Positions 51,206 to 63,891 of a DNA stretch of 64,000 nt are shown one piece after another (position 1 is the first letter of the stretch; each line of letters starts with the position of its first letter). The position numbers and the translations under genes were made by a program. Under the pieces are notes generated by a model, which was not told where the DNA came from, searched no databases, and worked only from the letters and a program-made list of their open reading frames with translations. The stretch comes from Pterois miles (lineage: Eukaryota; Chordata; Actinopteri; Perciformes; Scorpaenidae), in the NCBI GenBank assembly GCA_947000775.1, contig CAMQGK010000341.1, forward strand, positions 6,393,501 to 6,457,500. The letters run 5' to 3'.

Positions 51206-52489
51206 AGCCTGATTTAGGTTTTTTTTAAATGATGTTCTTAGTTTCTCACATTATCAGCAGCAGCAACAACTGCTTATTTGAAATGTTACAGTAGAGCTGT
51301 GTACTCAAGCAGCATTTGTCAGGTCACATTTAAGAAGTATAGGTGCAAAAACGCATACTGCAATGAAACTGAAAAATACACTGGTGCTGATGGCAGTGCA
51401 CACAGCTTTGTTCTATTATTTATTACATACAGACTGTTTTCACACTTCTTCCCAAAGAAAGCATGGCCCCTCTCTCCACAAGTCAGCTGTAACAAAAATA
51501 TTCAGTGTATAGTACGGCACTGTGTGAGAGCCTGGATTAAATTTACTCAGTTGAAGGCGGCGTGTGTCATCTGGGGGCATGTTCAGGAGACCATAGCAAC
51601 ATGTTTGGAAGTTTTCAAAAGTGAAAATGTCATTTAAGTAATGACAGTGGTTCATTACTTTCAGTCCCCCCACCTCATCCCAGAATGCACTACTAGAATA
51701 TTTCTATCATGGATACTCACCTGGCCTCTAAATCGAACTGAACAAGACCTGTAGTACATTTTCCTGCTTGGTACCATTGGTCTTGGCCTTTTGGCAAATC
51801 AAGTAACTCTTTAATTCCATTACTGTCAGCTGTTCAAGCCTCTTAATGTAGTACAGATAGTCTATTGTCACATAAAATGGGTCAGTTCCTCTGAATGAAA
51901 CTGAGACTGGCTGAATCCCTCAGGTTAAGAAGCATGTGATTGTTTTCCTCTGCATGTAGTCCTACCCTAACTTTGTCTTTAATGTATTGGCTTGGACACA
52001 TTATTGTCAACAATAGACTAAATCAAGAGCAAAAGTAGAGAGATAACAGGATCAAGTAGAGCTGCTTCACATCAGGTGGTGATTATGGGGTTAAGGTTAA
52101 ATTACTGGCCTCTGTTAAAAGTTTCTGAAGTTTGCCACCATTTGCTGACACATTTCTTGAATCACCTAGGGTTATTGTTTTTGTACAGCAGCCTTTTATG
52201 GCCAGTCTGTAGGCGGGTGCCTTTTATTGTTCTTCTATTCTGTAATTGTTTCTCTTGTTCCCACTCTATAGGTTTTCTACCCATTTTAGATTTCTGGCTG
52301 TTTATCTGCTCACTGCTGAATGTGTATTGACTGGGTCTTTGTCATACATACATTACCTCTGCAGCACATCAATCACTCAGCAGAGGGACAGACACTTGAC
52401 CTTGAACAGCAACCCTAACACCCCCCATGCAGCTTTATTCTGGTCAAATTCATCAACATCTTACACAGTGCATCTTATTTCTAAATAGA

Positions 52490-52853
52490 AACTAGAACTG
52501 CAGTCGTATTCTTCTGCCAAACAGTCAAGTTTACATCCATGTCCGTCCAGAATTTCATCATTTTATCCAGTTAGACATTTGTGTGAAATTGTCATTGTCA
52601 TTAGCATACTGCATGAACTCTTGAGTTTTGGTCAAAAACGTGTTTTGTGAGGTCACAGTAGGCTTGACCTTTGACCAACAAAATCTAATCAGTTCATCCT
52701 TGAGTCCAAGTGGACATTTGTGCCAAATCTGAAGAAACTTACTCAAGGCATTCCTGAGATATCAATTTACAAGAAAGGATCAGACGGATGGACGGACACC
52801 TTTAAAACATAATGCCTCCAGCCATGGCTTTCGCCAGCGTGGATGCATAAAAA
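52490..52853 (+). mobile_element. Dispersed repeat family D, full-length copy
   Basis: Starts AACTAGAACTGCAGTCGTAT. It contains ACCTTTGACCAACAAAATC, TAATCAGTTCATCCTTGAGT, TTCCTGAGATATC and GACGGATGGACGGACACC, and ends AACATAATGCCTCC … GGATGCATAAAA. This is an abundant noncoding element of percomorph genomes; superfamily not assigned. Confidence 0.75.
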
Positions 52854-54645
52854 AGCTTTTTCAGAAGCACTTGGCAGCCAAAATAAAACAGTGTAAGCAG
52901 AGAACATCAATTACACACAGAGCATTATACTGCTGTCAGTTATAGCCATTATTTTCATGCTTTAACTTGAATAAATGTTTACATGGTCTGTCTGTAGGTA
53001 GGTAGATTCATTCATGCCTCCAGGGTCAGTGAAAACAATTCAACACCATGGTTAAAACAAGTGAGCTTACATAGTATAATGAGGCCAAAATTACATTTAC
53101 CTCATTGATTTCTCTGTACAGAAGGGAATATCCACACTTTTGAGGGCCTGTTTAAGGGTTCATAGTCTGCCATGTTTGGGCATGGTTCTGTGGTGTCAGA
53201 AGGCCGTGTGATACAAGCTGTTGTGATGGAAAGATCAGGGAACAAAGCTGATGGTCTCTGATCAGCTGAGTTGTGTGGCAGACCAGAGAGACACTGAAGC
53301 GAGAGAACGTGAGGCCAGTCTGTTTGAAGCGAGAGCACTTGATAGAGTGAATCTGTGCTTTGAAAGTGGGAGCTTTCTGTTCATTCATGTGCCCGCCTGT
53401 GCGGAAGAAGATGCTTATCTCTGACTTGCCAGCGTTGCTTTTAGTGGGTGCCAAGAACATGAAGCGCGCTTCACTGGGTAGCGGGCGGTGAGGAGGAGGG
53501 TCAACAGGCTCCCGTCTATACCTGTGGTTTAATTACTGCGAGGCACTGCGTCAGGCTTGGATAGTCGAATGCGGATAGATTACAGCCACAAAATAATCAC
53601 AGCAATGATCATCAATCCAATTTGATGGATCAGGGAGGTAATGCTCAGGGAGGAGCGCAGGGTCAGTGTGCTAATGGGTGAGTTTGAGAAAGCAAAGGAG
53701 AGAGAGGAGAGAGGAAGAAAAGCAGTAACACTGAAAGCGAACACAAGGTGAGAGGTGAGAGTGAGAGGCGAGAGGCTGGAGGACTCCTGAGGGATATAAA
53801 AAAAGCCTTGATAAACTCGTTGTGCTTGATGGAAAGAGGTTGTGGCATTCACTTAATAACTTTCCCCTCTGCTTCAGCGCTGTGTGTGATTGGAGATGTC
53901 TCCTGTCTGTCACTGTGAGACAGTTACCATTACAACATAGAAGCTCTCTCTCTATATATCAGCGGCTCTCTGATGCCCTCACACACTCAGCGTATTTTAA
54001 AGTAATCCTCAGACCGCATTATAATGAGATATTATGCAAGACAGACAAGGGGTGTGTGAGTGAAGAGTAAAGTAATGACAGTGATAAAATGTGAAAAAAT
54101 AAATAGACCATGTAACAGGACTGAAAGGAAGAGGTATACGAGTCCAGAAAAGGTAAAGGAATACATCGTGTGTAGGAGGTAGGTGACAGAAAATCTTTTC
54201 AGGCAGTTAATAATGAAGAACTGAAAGAAAAGTGGGAAAGGGACTGTAAAATGCTTTCAAATTCTGCAATCAAATCTCTTACTGTAGCCTGAAAAGTATT
54301 CAGATTTTACGAAGTTACCAAGAAAAACAAGAGGGAAACCATACTTATTCGTAGTCCTGTATATGCCTAACAAAGGTAGATTTATAGTTACATGTTGATG
54401 CCACAGTGATTTTTTTACACTTTCATTCCTCTGTTCAGGAAAGTTTGGCTGACTGAACATACGGCTTCAATTATTCAGGTTCAAATTCACACTGTTGCAC
54501 ATACTCGCAAAAATAGCTGCCGAGTGAAACCACTGTCCTTTGCTTTTTGCTACTGAGAAGCTGCACTGCGCCAGGAGTTTATAGTCATTTTTATCAATGA
54601 TGCAATGATGCATTGTGGTTGTACACACAAGTCAAGAGGTCTCAC

Positions 54646-54739
54646 CTTCACAGAAACAGTGGAGAATGAGGAAGGGAAGGAGGAGTTTGGCAATTGTCAT
54701 CCTGCCGCCTAAATCCACACTCCACGACATCACCTGCAC
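54646..54739 (-). CDS. cdh23: cdh23 first coding exon: start codon and signal peptide
   Basis: Read on the minus strand, a pyrimidine-rich acceptor ending CTTCTTCAG precedes 9 nt of leader. An ATG follows at 54730 and the exon ends GAAG before a GTGAGA donor. The coding part (54646-54730, 85 nt) gives 28 residues plus one base. It begins MSWSVDLGGRM and continues into a hydrophobic core, AKLLLPFLILHCFC, which is a typical secretory signal peptide. A second in-frame Met at residue 11 has a better Kozak context (A at -3) than the first (G at -3, T at +4), so initiation could occur at either; both keep the signal core. The acceptor just before the ATG implies at least one upstream noncoding exon. 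Signal peptides diverge fast, so identity rests on position and phase with the next exons rather than on similarity. Confidence 0.85.
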
Positions 54740-55088
54740 CTGAAGAAGCACATACAAAACGCACATTACTGTACAGTCACTATTATTTGGTTAGCCGATT
54801 ATCACCAGTTTGCAGTTTCAGTCAAGCCACGTAGTGTCCAAAGACATTTCAGCTCCTTAATGTTAGGTGATTACCGTGTAAGTGAGTAGGAGATGTGATC
54901 AGTGTAATTAGGTGGCAGAAAAAGGATTTGCTGCACAGCATGCTTCAAGCAGGTGTTGTGTGTGTCTGCTTGAGGGACGGGGTGTTGACGAAAGCAAATT
55001 CACCGGAATGGCTCATTTACAGCAGAGTACATAGTGTTTAATAGCCATAATCAGACGTTGCGCCGTTAATTGTCTGATTTAAATATAA

Positions 55089-55162
55089 AACTAGAATTAT
55101 CGACTCGCAGTTGTATACTTCCCTCAACCAGTCAAGTTGTCATTTACATCCATGTCTGTACA
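55089..55162 (+). mobile_element. Dispersed repeat family D, 5' fragment
   Basis: AACTAGAATTATCGACTCGC … CAACCAGTCAAGTTGTCATT … ACATCCATGTCTGTAC matches the first 70 bases of 52490-52853. It then stops where the inverted family A copy begins, suggesting insertion of one into the other. Confidence 0.65.
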
Positions 55163-55165
55163 CAC

Positions 55166-55732
55166 CAGTGGGCGACCTCCAGGTCTGGGAAGTGAAGCCA
55201 GTGTAGAAGTGCCTTAAAGTTGTATTCTATCTAATACCCACTAGAGGGCGACTCCTCTTGTTGCAAAAAGAAGTTATGACTGTATAGAAGATGAGAAAAT
55301 GACCCTAATTTTCAAATGATATATTACCTCAATAAACATTGTAAACATGAGTTCATGGTCTCAGTCACTAGTTTCAAGTCATCTTCAATACAGCATGATG
55401 TTCACTTAGTAAATTATGGTCCCATTTAGAGTCAAATAGACCATAAAGCAGGAGATGCTTCAGGGCGTGGCCACCTTGTGATTGACCGGTCACTACCATG
55501 GCGTTGTCCGGTCTGGGAGTTGTGTTTTTGTCTCAGGACTTTAACCCTTTCACAGCGTGTTTTCAGTTAAAGTTAATTATAACATTTTAAAAACATCTTA
55601 TTCAGCGTAAAGTTGTAAATAACTCAACTCTACAACCTAACTGGTTGCAACTAACCAAGATGGCGATGGCCAAAATGCCAAACTCGAGGATTCAAAATGG
55701 CAGTGACTACGACCACTTCATATATACAGTCT
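55166..55732 (-). mobile_element. Dispersed repeat family A, copy 4 (inverted)
   Basis: Reverse complement of copies 1 and 2: GTGGGCGACCTCCAGG at the left, CTCAGTCACTAGTTTCAAGT and GACCATAAAGCAGGAGATGC inside, and CACTTCATATATACAGTCT at the right. Confidence 0.8.
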
Positions 55733-55869
55733 ATGGTCCAGACTCATAATATACAGTATGTAGTGAAGACACTGAAGGAACAAATATTAAGGTATTAAGT
55801 GTATTTTTTGGTGAAATTGATTTCAGCATATTGACATGAGTCAGTGAATAATCTCCACATCACATTCTT

Positions 55870-55898
55870 ACACAATTTTTTTTTTTTTTTTTTTTTTT
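55870..55898. repeat. Poly-T tract (about 26 nt)
   Basis: Homopolymer T just before the LINE relic. Confidence 0.9.
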
Positions 55899-56260
55899 AC
55901 AGAGGAATACTATCAGTGAACTTCATCACATGGTGCAAGGACAATCACCTGAAAGTCAATATCAGCAAAACCAATAAGCTTGTGGTGAACTACCAGAGGA
56001 TCAGGAGGCTCCCTGTCCCTGTTGTCATCCAGGAAGACGAAGCAAAGAGGGTGGGACTCATAGAAGAGCGTTGGGGTCCAAATCAATAACTAACTGGACT
56101 GGACTCTCAGCACTGAAGCCTTGTTCAGGGAGGGACAGAGCAGACTGTTCTTCCTGGGCACACTTAGATCCTTCAATGTGTGTTTAGAGGTGTTTACCGT
56201 TAATGTTGCTGGGAGGAGAGCAGCAAAGACATGCCTCTAACTAACTGTAAATTGCTGCAC
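55894..56260 (+). mobile_element. L2/Rex1-type LINE reverse-transcriptase relic
   Basis: The plus frame across 55906-56089 includes VNFITWCKDNHLKVNISKTN followed by KLVVNYQR. This is the characteristic F-WC-xN-LxLN-xKTKE-xxDFRR region downstream of the catalytic motif in L2/CR1-group reverse transcriptases. Further on, AGCAGACTGTTCTTCCTGGG and ACACTTAGATCCTTCAATG read as the RLFFL-LRSF segment in a shifted frame. Stops and frameshifts show it is dead, and the catalytic motifs are missing. Confidence 0.75.
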
Positions 56261-58224
56261 AGCTTTATCAGTGACCGTCTGTATCGTAAACTCGCAGGAC
56301 GTTCTGATAAAGGTAAACACTCATGTATTGGTCCTCTGTTGCGTGAGGTTTGCTGTGAGGTTTGCCCTCACTGTTTTTCCTGATTTCAGTTTTTCCTTCC
56401 TTCTCCCTCCCCTCATCTTTCTCCCTTTCCCCTCCCTCTCATTTGTTCACTCTCTTTACACTGTCATCACTTGTCCCAGCAAGGCCTCACTGGTCAGCAA
56501 ACTCATTCTGTGACAATTTAATTTTGAAGGGTTATCTTTCTGAATTCCCCTTCTCCCTAAAGCCCACTGTGTTTCAGCTCATGGTAAAAGCTCACGTTCA
56601 GAGTCTGCTCTCCTTGTCCTTCAGTATTCTGATGGCAAAATAAAGCTAAATACACCACAGAAACCAGTGTGGGATGCGATAAAATACAATACACACACGC
56701 TGCTTTGTGTTGCTGCTTGCTGTCCTGTTGTAGCGGTGCTGTTCGAGATATAAAATACGTGCTGGATTCAATTCAGACAAAGCAGCTAAAATTTACAGGT
56801 GAGTGAGAAAGAGACACAAGGTAAAGAATAGGCTGTCATTGCTTATTGTATAAATACGGTATATACCATATATGTCTGTGTGTATGTAGCTGTGCGTGCT
56901 TATATTAGCTGTGCATGCGTGTCAGTTTGAATAGGCACATTTGTTTTCATTTGGATTCCTGTTTCCTCAGCATTATTGCATTTCACTTTCTGTAATAACT
57001 CAACCTGCATGGGTTCGTCTGCTACTTTTTTTAAACTCTATTCTTTCCTCACTTCTTTCTTTGCTTATACACTTTCATTCGTCTCTCTTACGGGCCCCTG
57101 AAGACCTTGTGTCCCCTTTCCTCCCTCATTGTCCTCTCCGATACAGCCATGATCCTCCAGTCGAGGGTATTATCTCGACTCAGTGGGAAACTCAGATAGA
57201 GAGCTGACGACAACAGCCTAAACAGATTACATATTTCCAGAAGTTGTCCTTTCCTGGACAAAAACACATAATCACTTCCATTTCTACCCTACTATTTCCA
57301 AGTGTTTGTATCAATAACGCACCTGAGGTGCATGAATTAGACACCCTGGAGCACTTAAAATAGTCGAATGTACTGACATACCGTTAATTCAAGCCAGTAA
57401 CTACAACACAGCAAGCTACAAGACTTAAGGGCAAAAACTCAGTGTTTCCTGTGTTCCTCTTTGATGCTCGGTTAGGGTTGATCAGTCTGGTTGAGGACAA
57501 TCAATAAAGCTCATTCCCAGCCCTCCACACTGAAAAAAATATATAAAATAATTGTACAGAGAAGAGAGCAAGCTCTTCAAGTCTCCCTTTTAGTCCTATT
57601 TTTTTCTCTGTTGAATGAAAAAGTTGTTTTTCCTGCATCATGTCTGCATGTTATCTGCTTTTTCTAAATAGTCAGTTTGATTTTCTCAGGGAAAACAGAA
57701 ATGCCCACAAACTGATAGAAAATGTCTGAAATCATTGTAAAATCCATCATTATGAAAGATATGATACAATCTAGCACCTTTAAACTGACAGTGGCACCAA
57801 AAATCTGTTGTATACTATAATTTTTCATGTCCCTGTTCAAGTATAAAACGTAGGAAGGTGGTTGATGTATGCATGCTTTTTATCTTGTTGTCTGCCACAC
57901 AGCTGATCTCTCTCTCTCCTCTACATCTCCCCCCACTCACCTAATCCTTCCTACAAATGCTAAAGGACGTTTCTGAGATGACGAATGGGAGAATGAGTGA
58001 TGGATACTGGTAGAGACAGACACGTTGAGTTTGAAAGAGCTGAGGCAGCCATGAAAAATAAAAGCAGTTCTCCGGCAGCAGCATCCGGCTCTCTGGTCTC
58101 AACAGGATGTAGGAGAATTCAAGATTAAACACTCACAAAGAAAGCACCCCCACAAAGTTAAAGATGTACTGCACTGTAACTAGAGTGCCAGGTGGTCACA
58201 CCAACCTCTCTTTTGTCTTGTCAA

Positions 58225-58699
58225 CATGGCCGTCGCCATCTTAGTATTTAGCAGTCACCCTGCTGTTTCTTTTTCAGCCAGAAGTGACACGAGAGGGTAG
58301 AGAAGACATTTCTAGGCAACCAAAAATGTTATACTTTACTTTCATGGACAGAAAATACACTGTGAGCAGGTTAACGTTCTAAGACAAAAACAACAACAAC
58401 TCCCAGACCGGACAACACCGTGGTAGCAACCTGTCAATCACAAGGTAGCCCCGCCCTAAAGCATGCCCTGCTTTATGGTCTATCTGACTCTAAATGGGAC
58501 TGTAATTTACTAAATCAACATCATGCTGTACTGAAGAAGACTTAAAACTAGAGACCATAAACTCATTTTTACAATGTTTACTGAGGTAATAAATCACTTT
58601 TCATAGACTTTTATACAATCTTGACTTCTTTTTGCAACCAGAGCAGTCGTCCCCTGCTGGTTAATAGAAAGAATGCAAGTTTAAGGCACTTTCCACTGG
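58225..58699 (+). mobile_element. Dispersed repeat family A, copy 3 (5'-truncated)
   Basis: Begins inside the element at CCGTCGCCATCTTAGT and continues with AGAAGTGACACGAGAGGGTA, TTTATGGTCTATCTGACTCT, GACCATAAACTCATTTTTAC and CCTGCTGGTTAATAGAAAG. Small deletions relative to copy 2. Confidence 0.75.
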
Positions 58700-59025
58700 T
58701 ATAACTCAGGTCTCCTGTCACAGCCTACCCATGGCATAAGCAAAGGAAACAGCTGCTATGTACCCCGTTCTGGGCAAATTACAGACCTGAATGATTTGAT
58801 AATAACTCTAATGTGATTAATATTGTATATATTTTGTATTGATTTATGATTTGGTCTCAGCACTAAGAAACTGTACTGCATATCATGTAAGTTGCACCAA
58901 TCATTTATTGTGTATCTTGTGTGTGATCTGTTTGTCATTCTGCACATTTGCAAACCACACAGTTCATTTAAAACCTGCTGACCGGTTGTTTTTTAGGGGA
59001 AAAAAAACTAAAGTGTTTACCCAAC

Positions 59026-59518
59026 TTTAAGGGTCAGTTCACCCAAATCACAAACAGTAATTTTCCAACATACTCCTGGGTATTTTACCATGCAGATAGA
59101 TTTAGTTTGGCCCAGGTTGTGAGATATCCACTTCCCTAAATTTAATTGACATCTGAAAAACTGAAAAGCAACATATCGTTCCAGAACTGCACACAACTCT
59201 TAGTAAACAGATTTTATTGAAAATGTATTTTGTGTTGAAGGTTATAAAGTAGAGAGCGCTGTCCTAGGATTATCTAGGATGAACAGGACATAGCTTTGAA
59301 AAGACTTTACTGCTGAATTTTCCAAATGTCATTTCTCAATACTTTGAGCACCATAAACAAAGTTCCATTTAACTCCATGGTCTTTGTTGCAGAAATTACT
59401 GTTGTAGATATTGAATGTCAGAAGCTCAGCAAATCAAATTGAAACTATCTGCATAGTAGCCTGAGGGCTAAGAGGAAAATATACGTTCTTTGTGACTTGG
59501 GTGCACTGACCCTCTAAA
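59026..59518. mobile_element. Non-autonomous TIR element
   Basis: The left end TTTAAGGGTCAGTTCACCCA continues AATCACAAA. The right end TTTGTGACTTGGGTGCACTG continues ACCCTCTAAA and is its inverse with a few changes (TIR about 27 bp). A further block (AGATAGATTTAGTTTG… and …AAACTATCTGCATAGTA) extends the inverted symmetry internally. No open frame. Confidence 0.75.
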
Positions 59519-59755
59519 TGTCTGGTATGCCGATTCGTTGTTGCTCTTCAGTAGAACATATTCCTAATTGCACTATTGTTCTGTTTTAGTACCACTTGAA
59601 ATAACATTATTGAAAATGGTATGATAATTTGTTTCTTCTGTACATGTTTTTACATGGCTGACTAGCTGGCTATTGTGTAACCAGGCACTGCGCAGTTCAT
59701 ATCGAAGTGATTACAATCATTTCAATACCAGTGTGATTGAGGGAGATGTGTGTGT

Positions 59756-59767
59756 GGGGGGGGGGGG
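59756..59767. repeat. Poly-G tract (12 nt)
   Basis: Twelve G after GTGTGT. Confidence 0.85.
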
Positions 59768-59821
59768 ATGTGTCCCTGGCCTCTGTACTCAAAAATTAAA
59801 ACCAATTCACTGATAACAGAC

Positions 59822-60222
59822 CAAAAGGTGCTCTATACAATATCCAACAGATTAATATAGCAGCAACGATGCAGTATGTAAAGATATAGAGGAGTAATGT
59901 CTACCTGAGCAGAGATTGAAGTCACTCTCCCTCTGTGTGTGTTGTAATCCAAGCTTCCCTGTGATTTTTAGACATCATTTAGTGCATGTTCGTGCATGTG
60001 ATCGTGCTCTCTCATACGACAGCTACAGCACCCACCCTCCAGTTCCTCCCCAGGTAAACACTGCTAGCTCTGCCAGCACTTTTGCCATTGTTTTCACTGT
60101 TAGCGCCATTAGCTGTGACTCACTGGTTCTGCTGTTGCCATGTTGAGAGCCATGCAATAGAAACAGACAATAGAAATAGGAAATAGAAATGCTCCTAATC
60201 TCACATTTAGCACCTTTAAATT
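59822..60222. mobile_element. Probable non-autonomous TIR element (AAAGGTGCT ends)
   Basis: The left end AAAGGTGCTCTATACAATAT mirrors the right end CACATTTAGCACCTTTAA. The interior CAGCACTTTTGCCATTGTTT, AGCGCCATTAGCTGTGACTC and GTTGCCATGTTGAGAGCCAT is a block I recognise from a common fish repeat. Confidence 0.55.
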
Positions 60223-60793
60223 GCACATTTCCCCGAAAAATTCAAGTCATTTTTGACAATGTAAATTCAAGGTAGATTCAAACATACAGTACAGGATAAC
60301 TGAAGACATATTAAATATGAGCAATATATTTCTTGCTCAAATGAGCATAATTGAAAATACAGGGCTGTTTAACTAATTTAGAAACTTCACTGACATAAAT
60401 AAACAACTTAAATCTGACATTCAGATGATAGACTGCTTTTAAAAGATAGTGGAGGAATTTGGCATTGAGCACAGACCAGACGAATGAAATTAAATGAGAG
60501 CAGGGCCACTTGAGGTGGAAGTAAGTTAGTAATTAGTGCAAAAAGCATGCTCTAGCTTTAGATTTAGCTGAGTAGCAGCTAAATCTTAAGTTCCAATCAG
60601 TCAGTTATGCATGGGGCAATTAAACTTCAGGAGGACATGGCTAAGCAGGGAGGTGGTCCTTGATGCAAGCTGGGCCTCGCTGCAGCTCTGTCCCACTCCA
60701 CTAGCTATACTGTCACCATCTATCAATCCCCCACTTTCTTCACCCCCCCTTCACTCTGTCAGAGTCACGCTCATCTTCTGCTCACCCAAAACT

Positions 60794-60795
<2 letters not shown>

Positions 60796-60862
<67 letters not shown>

Positions 60863-60880
60863 CCTCTCTCTCCCTCCCCT
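60796..60880. repeat. (CT)n microsatellite
   Basis: About 30 uninterrupted CT units, then TTTCTCTCC-type interruptions. Confidence 0.95.
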
Positions 60881-63517
60881 CACTGATTTGTGTTTCATCA
60901 TTTTTTGATCCACCACACAACTTGGCTTGTCCAATTACGTTATGCAGTACATTCTGTAGTTATTTCAAACGTTTTTTCTCTGTGCTTAACTTTGGCAGAT
61001 AATTACATCTCCTGTGTGGTGATGTAAAATGTCAACACAACAAATACATGTCTTCTGTGGGCCATGCATTGTCGTGTTGTCATGATAAATGTGATAAGTG
61101 TGAAACTAGTTCCCAAAATTCCCTAAATAATATATCTTTATAAAAGATAGGATAGCCTTTGACTGCTCTTGAGGCTGTTTTGTTTTGGTTACTATTCACT
61201 AGTGATTTGTGAATCATCAGTGTCTCACAGTTATGCAGCAGGCATTTGCAAACCTAAACATTTGAGGCCATTAAATCAACTTCAATGTTTCAATGTACTT
61301 GCCAACATGCCCAAGATCCTGCCCTGAAACCAGATTTAAAAGGCAGGCTATTTTAAAGCCTAGAAATGACTATTAGGAACACATACAGCTCCCACTGAGC
61401 AAAGCTTAAGGTGGCTGAGATCCAGGTCCATTTAATGAGTTGTGGTCCTACAGCTTATCTGACAGTAATGTGTGATTAAGGCAGTGTAAAGTGAAGAGTA
61501 ATATCTGGACCTGCTGTGCTCTCTCCAGAGAGGCCTGCCGGCCCACATGGCTGCATCTCCTGGCTTACAGCACTCGATATTATTGATTACATGGCAATTG
61601 TGTCTGACTTGCCTTAACCTCAAAGGCACCCTTTTCAGAGGGGAGTGGTAGCCCTCAGCCAGCAGCCAAATCTGGATTATCACAGCAAATCAATGGCAGA
61701 TTTCTGCCTGCCCTCGGGCCTCATGAAAAAGCCATCACTCATTAGCACAGTGATCACAGACAGATTAGCAGATATTTGGCTTTGTCAGGGAGGAGGGAGG
61801 GGCAGCGGTGCTCTGATGAGCTGAGTAATGTCTTCCTTCCCGCCCTCCTGATCTCTTCATCTCAAACATGACATGACTTTCTGAAAGCCTTACTCAGCAA
61901 ACCTCACTCATATGACAAGAGTGCAATGTAAACAGGTTGGCATTTGGACTGCGGAGCATGTAGTGCTTTCTGAGTAGAAATGATAATCAAACTGACACGG
62001 CACATTGATGCTGAGTAAACTGTTCTCTTTGATCGGGTCATATATGAAATTGCTGGTGCTGATGTTCCACTTTCTTAACAAATTAGTAGCCAAGGGCTTT
62101 GGAAAAAAAAGTTCAAGACAACAGGCAAACAATGATATCTCCTGGACAATGGCGCACATGGACCAACCTGTCCAGACAGAAAGCAACATTGCACAGTATA
62201 CTGTATAAACATGATGCTTCAGAAGCCACCAGGTGGTTTACTTCCACATCAGAGACCAAACCTTAGTTTATTCAGAAACACAGTTGTCCTCTATCTTTAC
62301 ACATTTTTGCGAATCTACCACAACACACAACACATACTGCATGTCTGGACAAGGGATACTCTGTCTCGCCTGTTGCTCTTCCTCTATGTTTCTCCCACTT
62401 TCCCCAATTAATTTTCTTTGTGAAGAATTCTTTTGTCTAAATTGAGGGTTTAAGGATGGAGAGTGTCTGGCTGTATAGGCTATATAAATAAAACTGACTT
62501 GACTGGAGCCTCCTTTCTTTGCCAGGCAAACACAATACACATGTAGGGGACAAAAGGAAACATGCCAAGTCAAACTGGTCTTTCTCTGGAGACGCTGCCT
62601 ACAACTTCTTTGATCGTATATGGGCTGACAGTAAAGCTAAACACTGTTGGAGAGACAGGGGCAGCTTACACAAGACCTAGAAAGATGGTAATTATCACAA
62701 ACAGGATGGGAGCGCTGCAGGGCGCCACATTACAGCACCCTGTCACAAAACGATTGAACAGGCACAACTCATACACACCGTGTCCTGTGTCGACCAGCAC
62801 ACCATGGTGTGTGTGTGAGTGAGGGAGAGGTGGCGGTTGATTAGTGTTCACTGGGAGTAAATAGCAGGGGAGAAGCCTCCTCCTGTGCCACACACTGAGA
62901 CACAGCTGGGTCAGAGTCAAGTTATTTGTCAAGAGGATGCTGAGGAGCTGTGTCTGCAATAGGAAAACTGATTAAAGACTGATAGTGCCACGATGGGGGT
63001 AACACGTCGATGACGCTTCATCTTGTAGACAAGTCCACTACTGTCCCCGACTACAGTGTCTGTGCATAGCGCTCAGGTGACGTGGTGAATGAGAGACAGC
63101 TTAAATTAAACCAGTAAATGACTCAATACTTTGATGAAGAGCAAAGAAGGTTGTCATAATGTACTGCAGCTTCAGACCAGTTCTTGAAGTAATTTGCACC
63201 ATCCATAGCTGATGTTCACTTGATCTCCATTAACACATCCAGAGAGCAATATGAACAAGATTATGTGCCACTCGTTACAAAAGTGTCTTTATGCCAACGC
63301 AATGTGTTGCAGTATTCACTGAAATTTATCTAAAATGAATGCTGATCATATTGGTCTAAATGATTGCAGTGTTGACAAAATAAATCTAAAGATAAATGTC
63401 TCAATTATTTATCATCTCATTATGTTGGTATTCCTTTAGAGATGTGAATTGTGGGTCATGAAATCTCAATTTCAGGGTTGAGAAAATGGGGAGACAATAA
63501 GTGATAATAATGAATTT

Positions 63518-63838
63518 AGGGCTTCAACTAATGATTATTTTCATTGTAAATTAATCTGTTGATTATTTTCTCAGTTAATCAATTAGCTGTTTGGTCCATA
63601 AAATTTCAGAAAATTGTGAAAAATGTCTATTCTGTGTTTCCCAAAGCCCAGGATGATGTGCTCAAATTGTTCACAGCTCAAACATATTCCTTTTTTTTTA
63701 CTGTCATGGGATTAAAGAAACCAGAAAATACTCACATTTAAGAAAATGAAATCAAAGATTTTCTTAAAAACTTAATCTGATGAATCGATTATCAATATAA
63801 TCATAGTTGACAACAAGTCGATTAATTGTTGCAGCTGT
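63518..63838 (+). mobile_element. MITE with AGGGCTKCAACTAA ends, plus-strand copy
   Basis: Starts AGGGCTTCAACTAATGATTA and ends GATTAATTGTTGCAGCTGT. The interior has AATTTCAGAAAATTGTGAAA, GTTTCCCAAAGCCCAGGATG and AAAGAAACCAGAAAATACTC. Related to the inverted copy at 47970-48238. It ends about 50 bp before the possible exon at 63892. Confidence 0.8.
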
Positions 63839-63891
63839 AAATAACTTATTGTTCAACCCTGCCTGTCTCCATTTCTACTGCTGTTACAGCT

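Larger units (their letters stand above)
50618..54645 (-). other. cdh23: 4.0-kb first coding-region intron of cdh23
   Basis: Lies between the signal-peptide exon and the first EC1 exon. It holds a C-rich stretch (about 50765-51205) and a dispersed repeat (52490-52853). The remainder, including a 53460-54630 stretch with purine-rich parts, has no recognisable gene. Confidence 0.85.
54740..63891. other. Upstream flank / 5' noncoding region of cdh23
   Basis: Because a splice acceptor sits 9 nt before the cdh23 start codon, an untranslated first exon and promoter should lie here or further right; no CpG-rich promoter stands out. The region is dominated by mobile-element copies at 55089-55162, 55166-55732, 55894-56260, 58225-58699, 59026-59518, 59822-60222 and 63518-63838. 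Between them I see nothing gene-like. Confidence 0.6.

Noticed and set aside
50748..51206. 152-codon plus-strand frame, the longest in the window
   Set aside because: C-rich, Ser/Pro/Leu-biased composition, no domain, no splice or promoter context, open on both strands; likely repeat-derived.
55844..56089. 81-codon frame as a gene
   Set aside because: It is a piece of an L2/Rex1-type LINE reverse transcriptase lacking catalytic motifs and followed by frameshifts.
63559..63741. 60-codon frame near the right edge
   Set aside because: Lies wholly inside a MITE; the same frame type appears in the inverted copy at 48000-48209.
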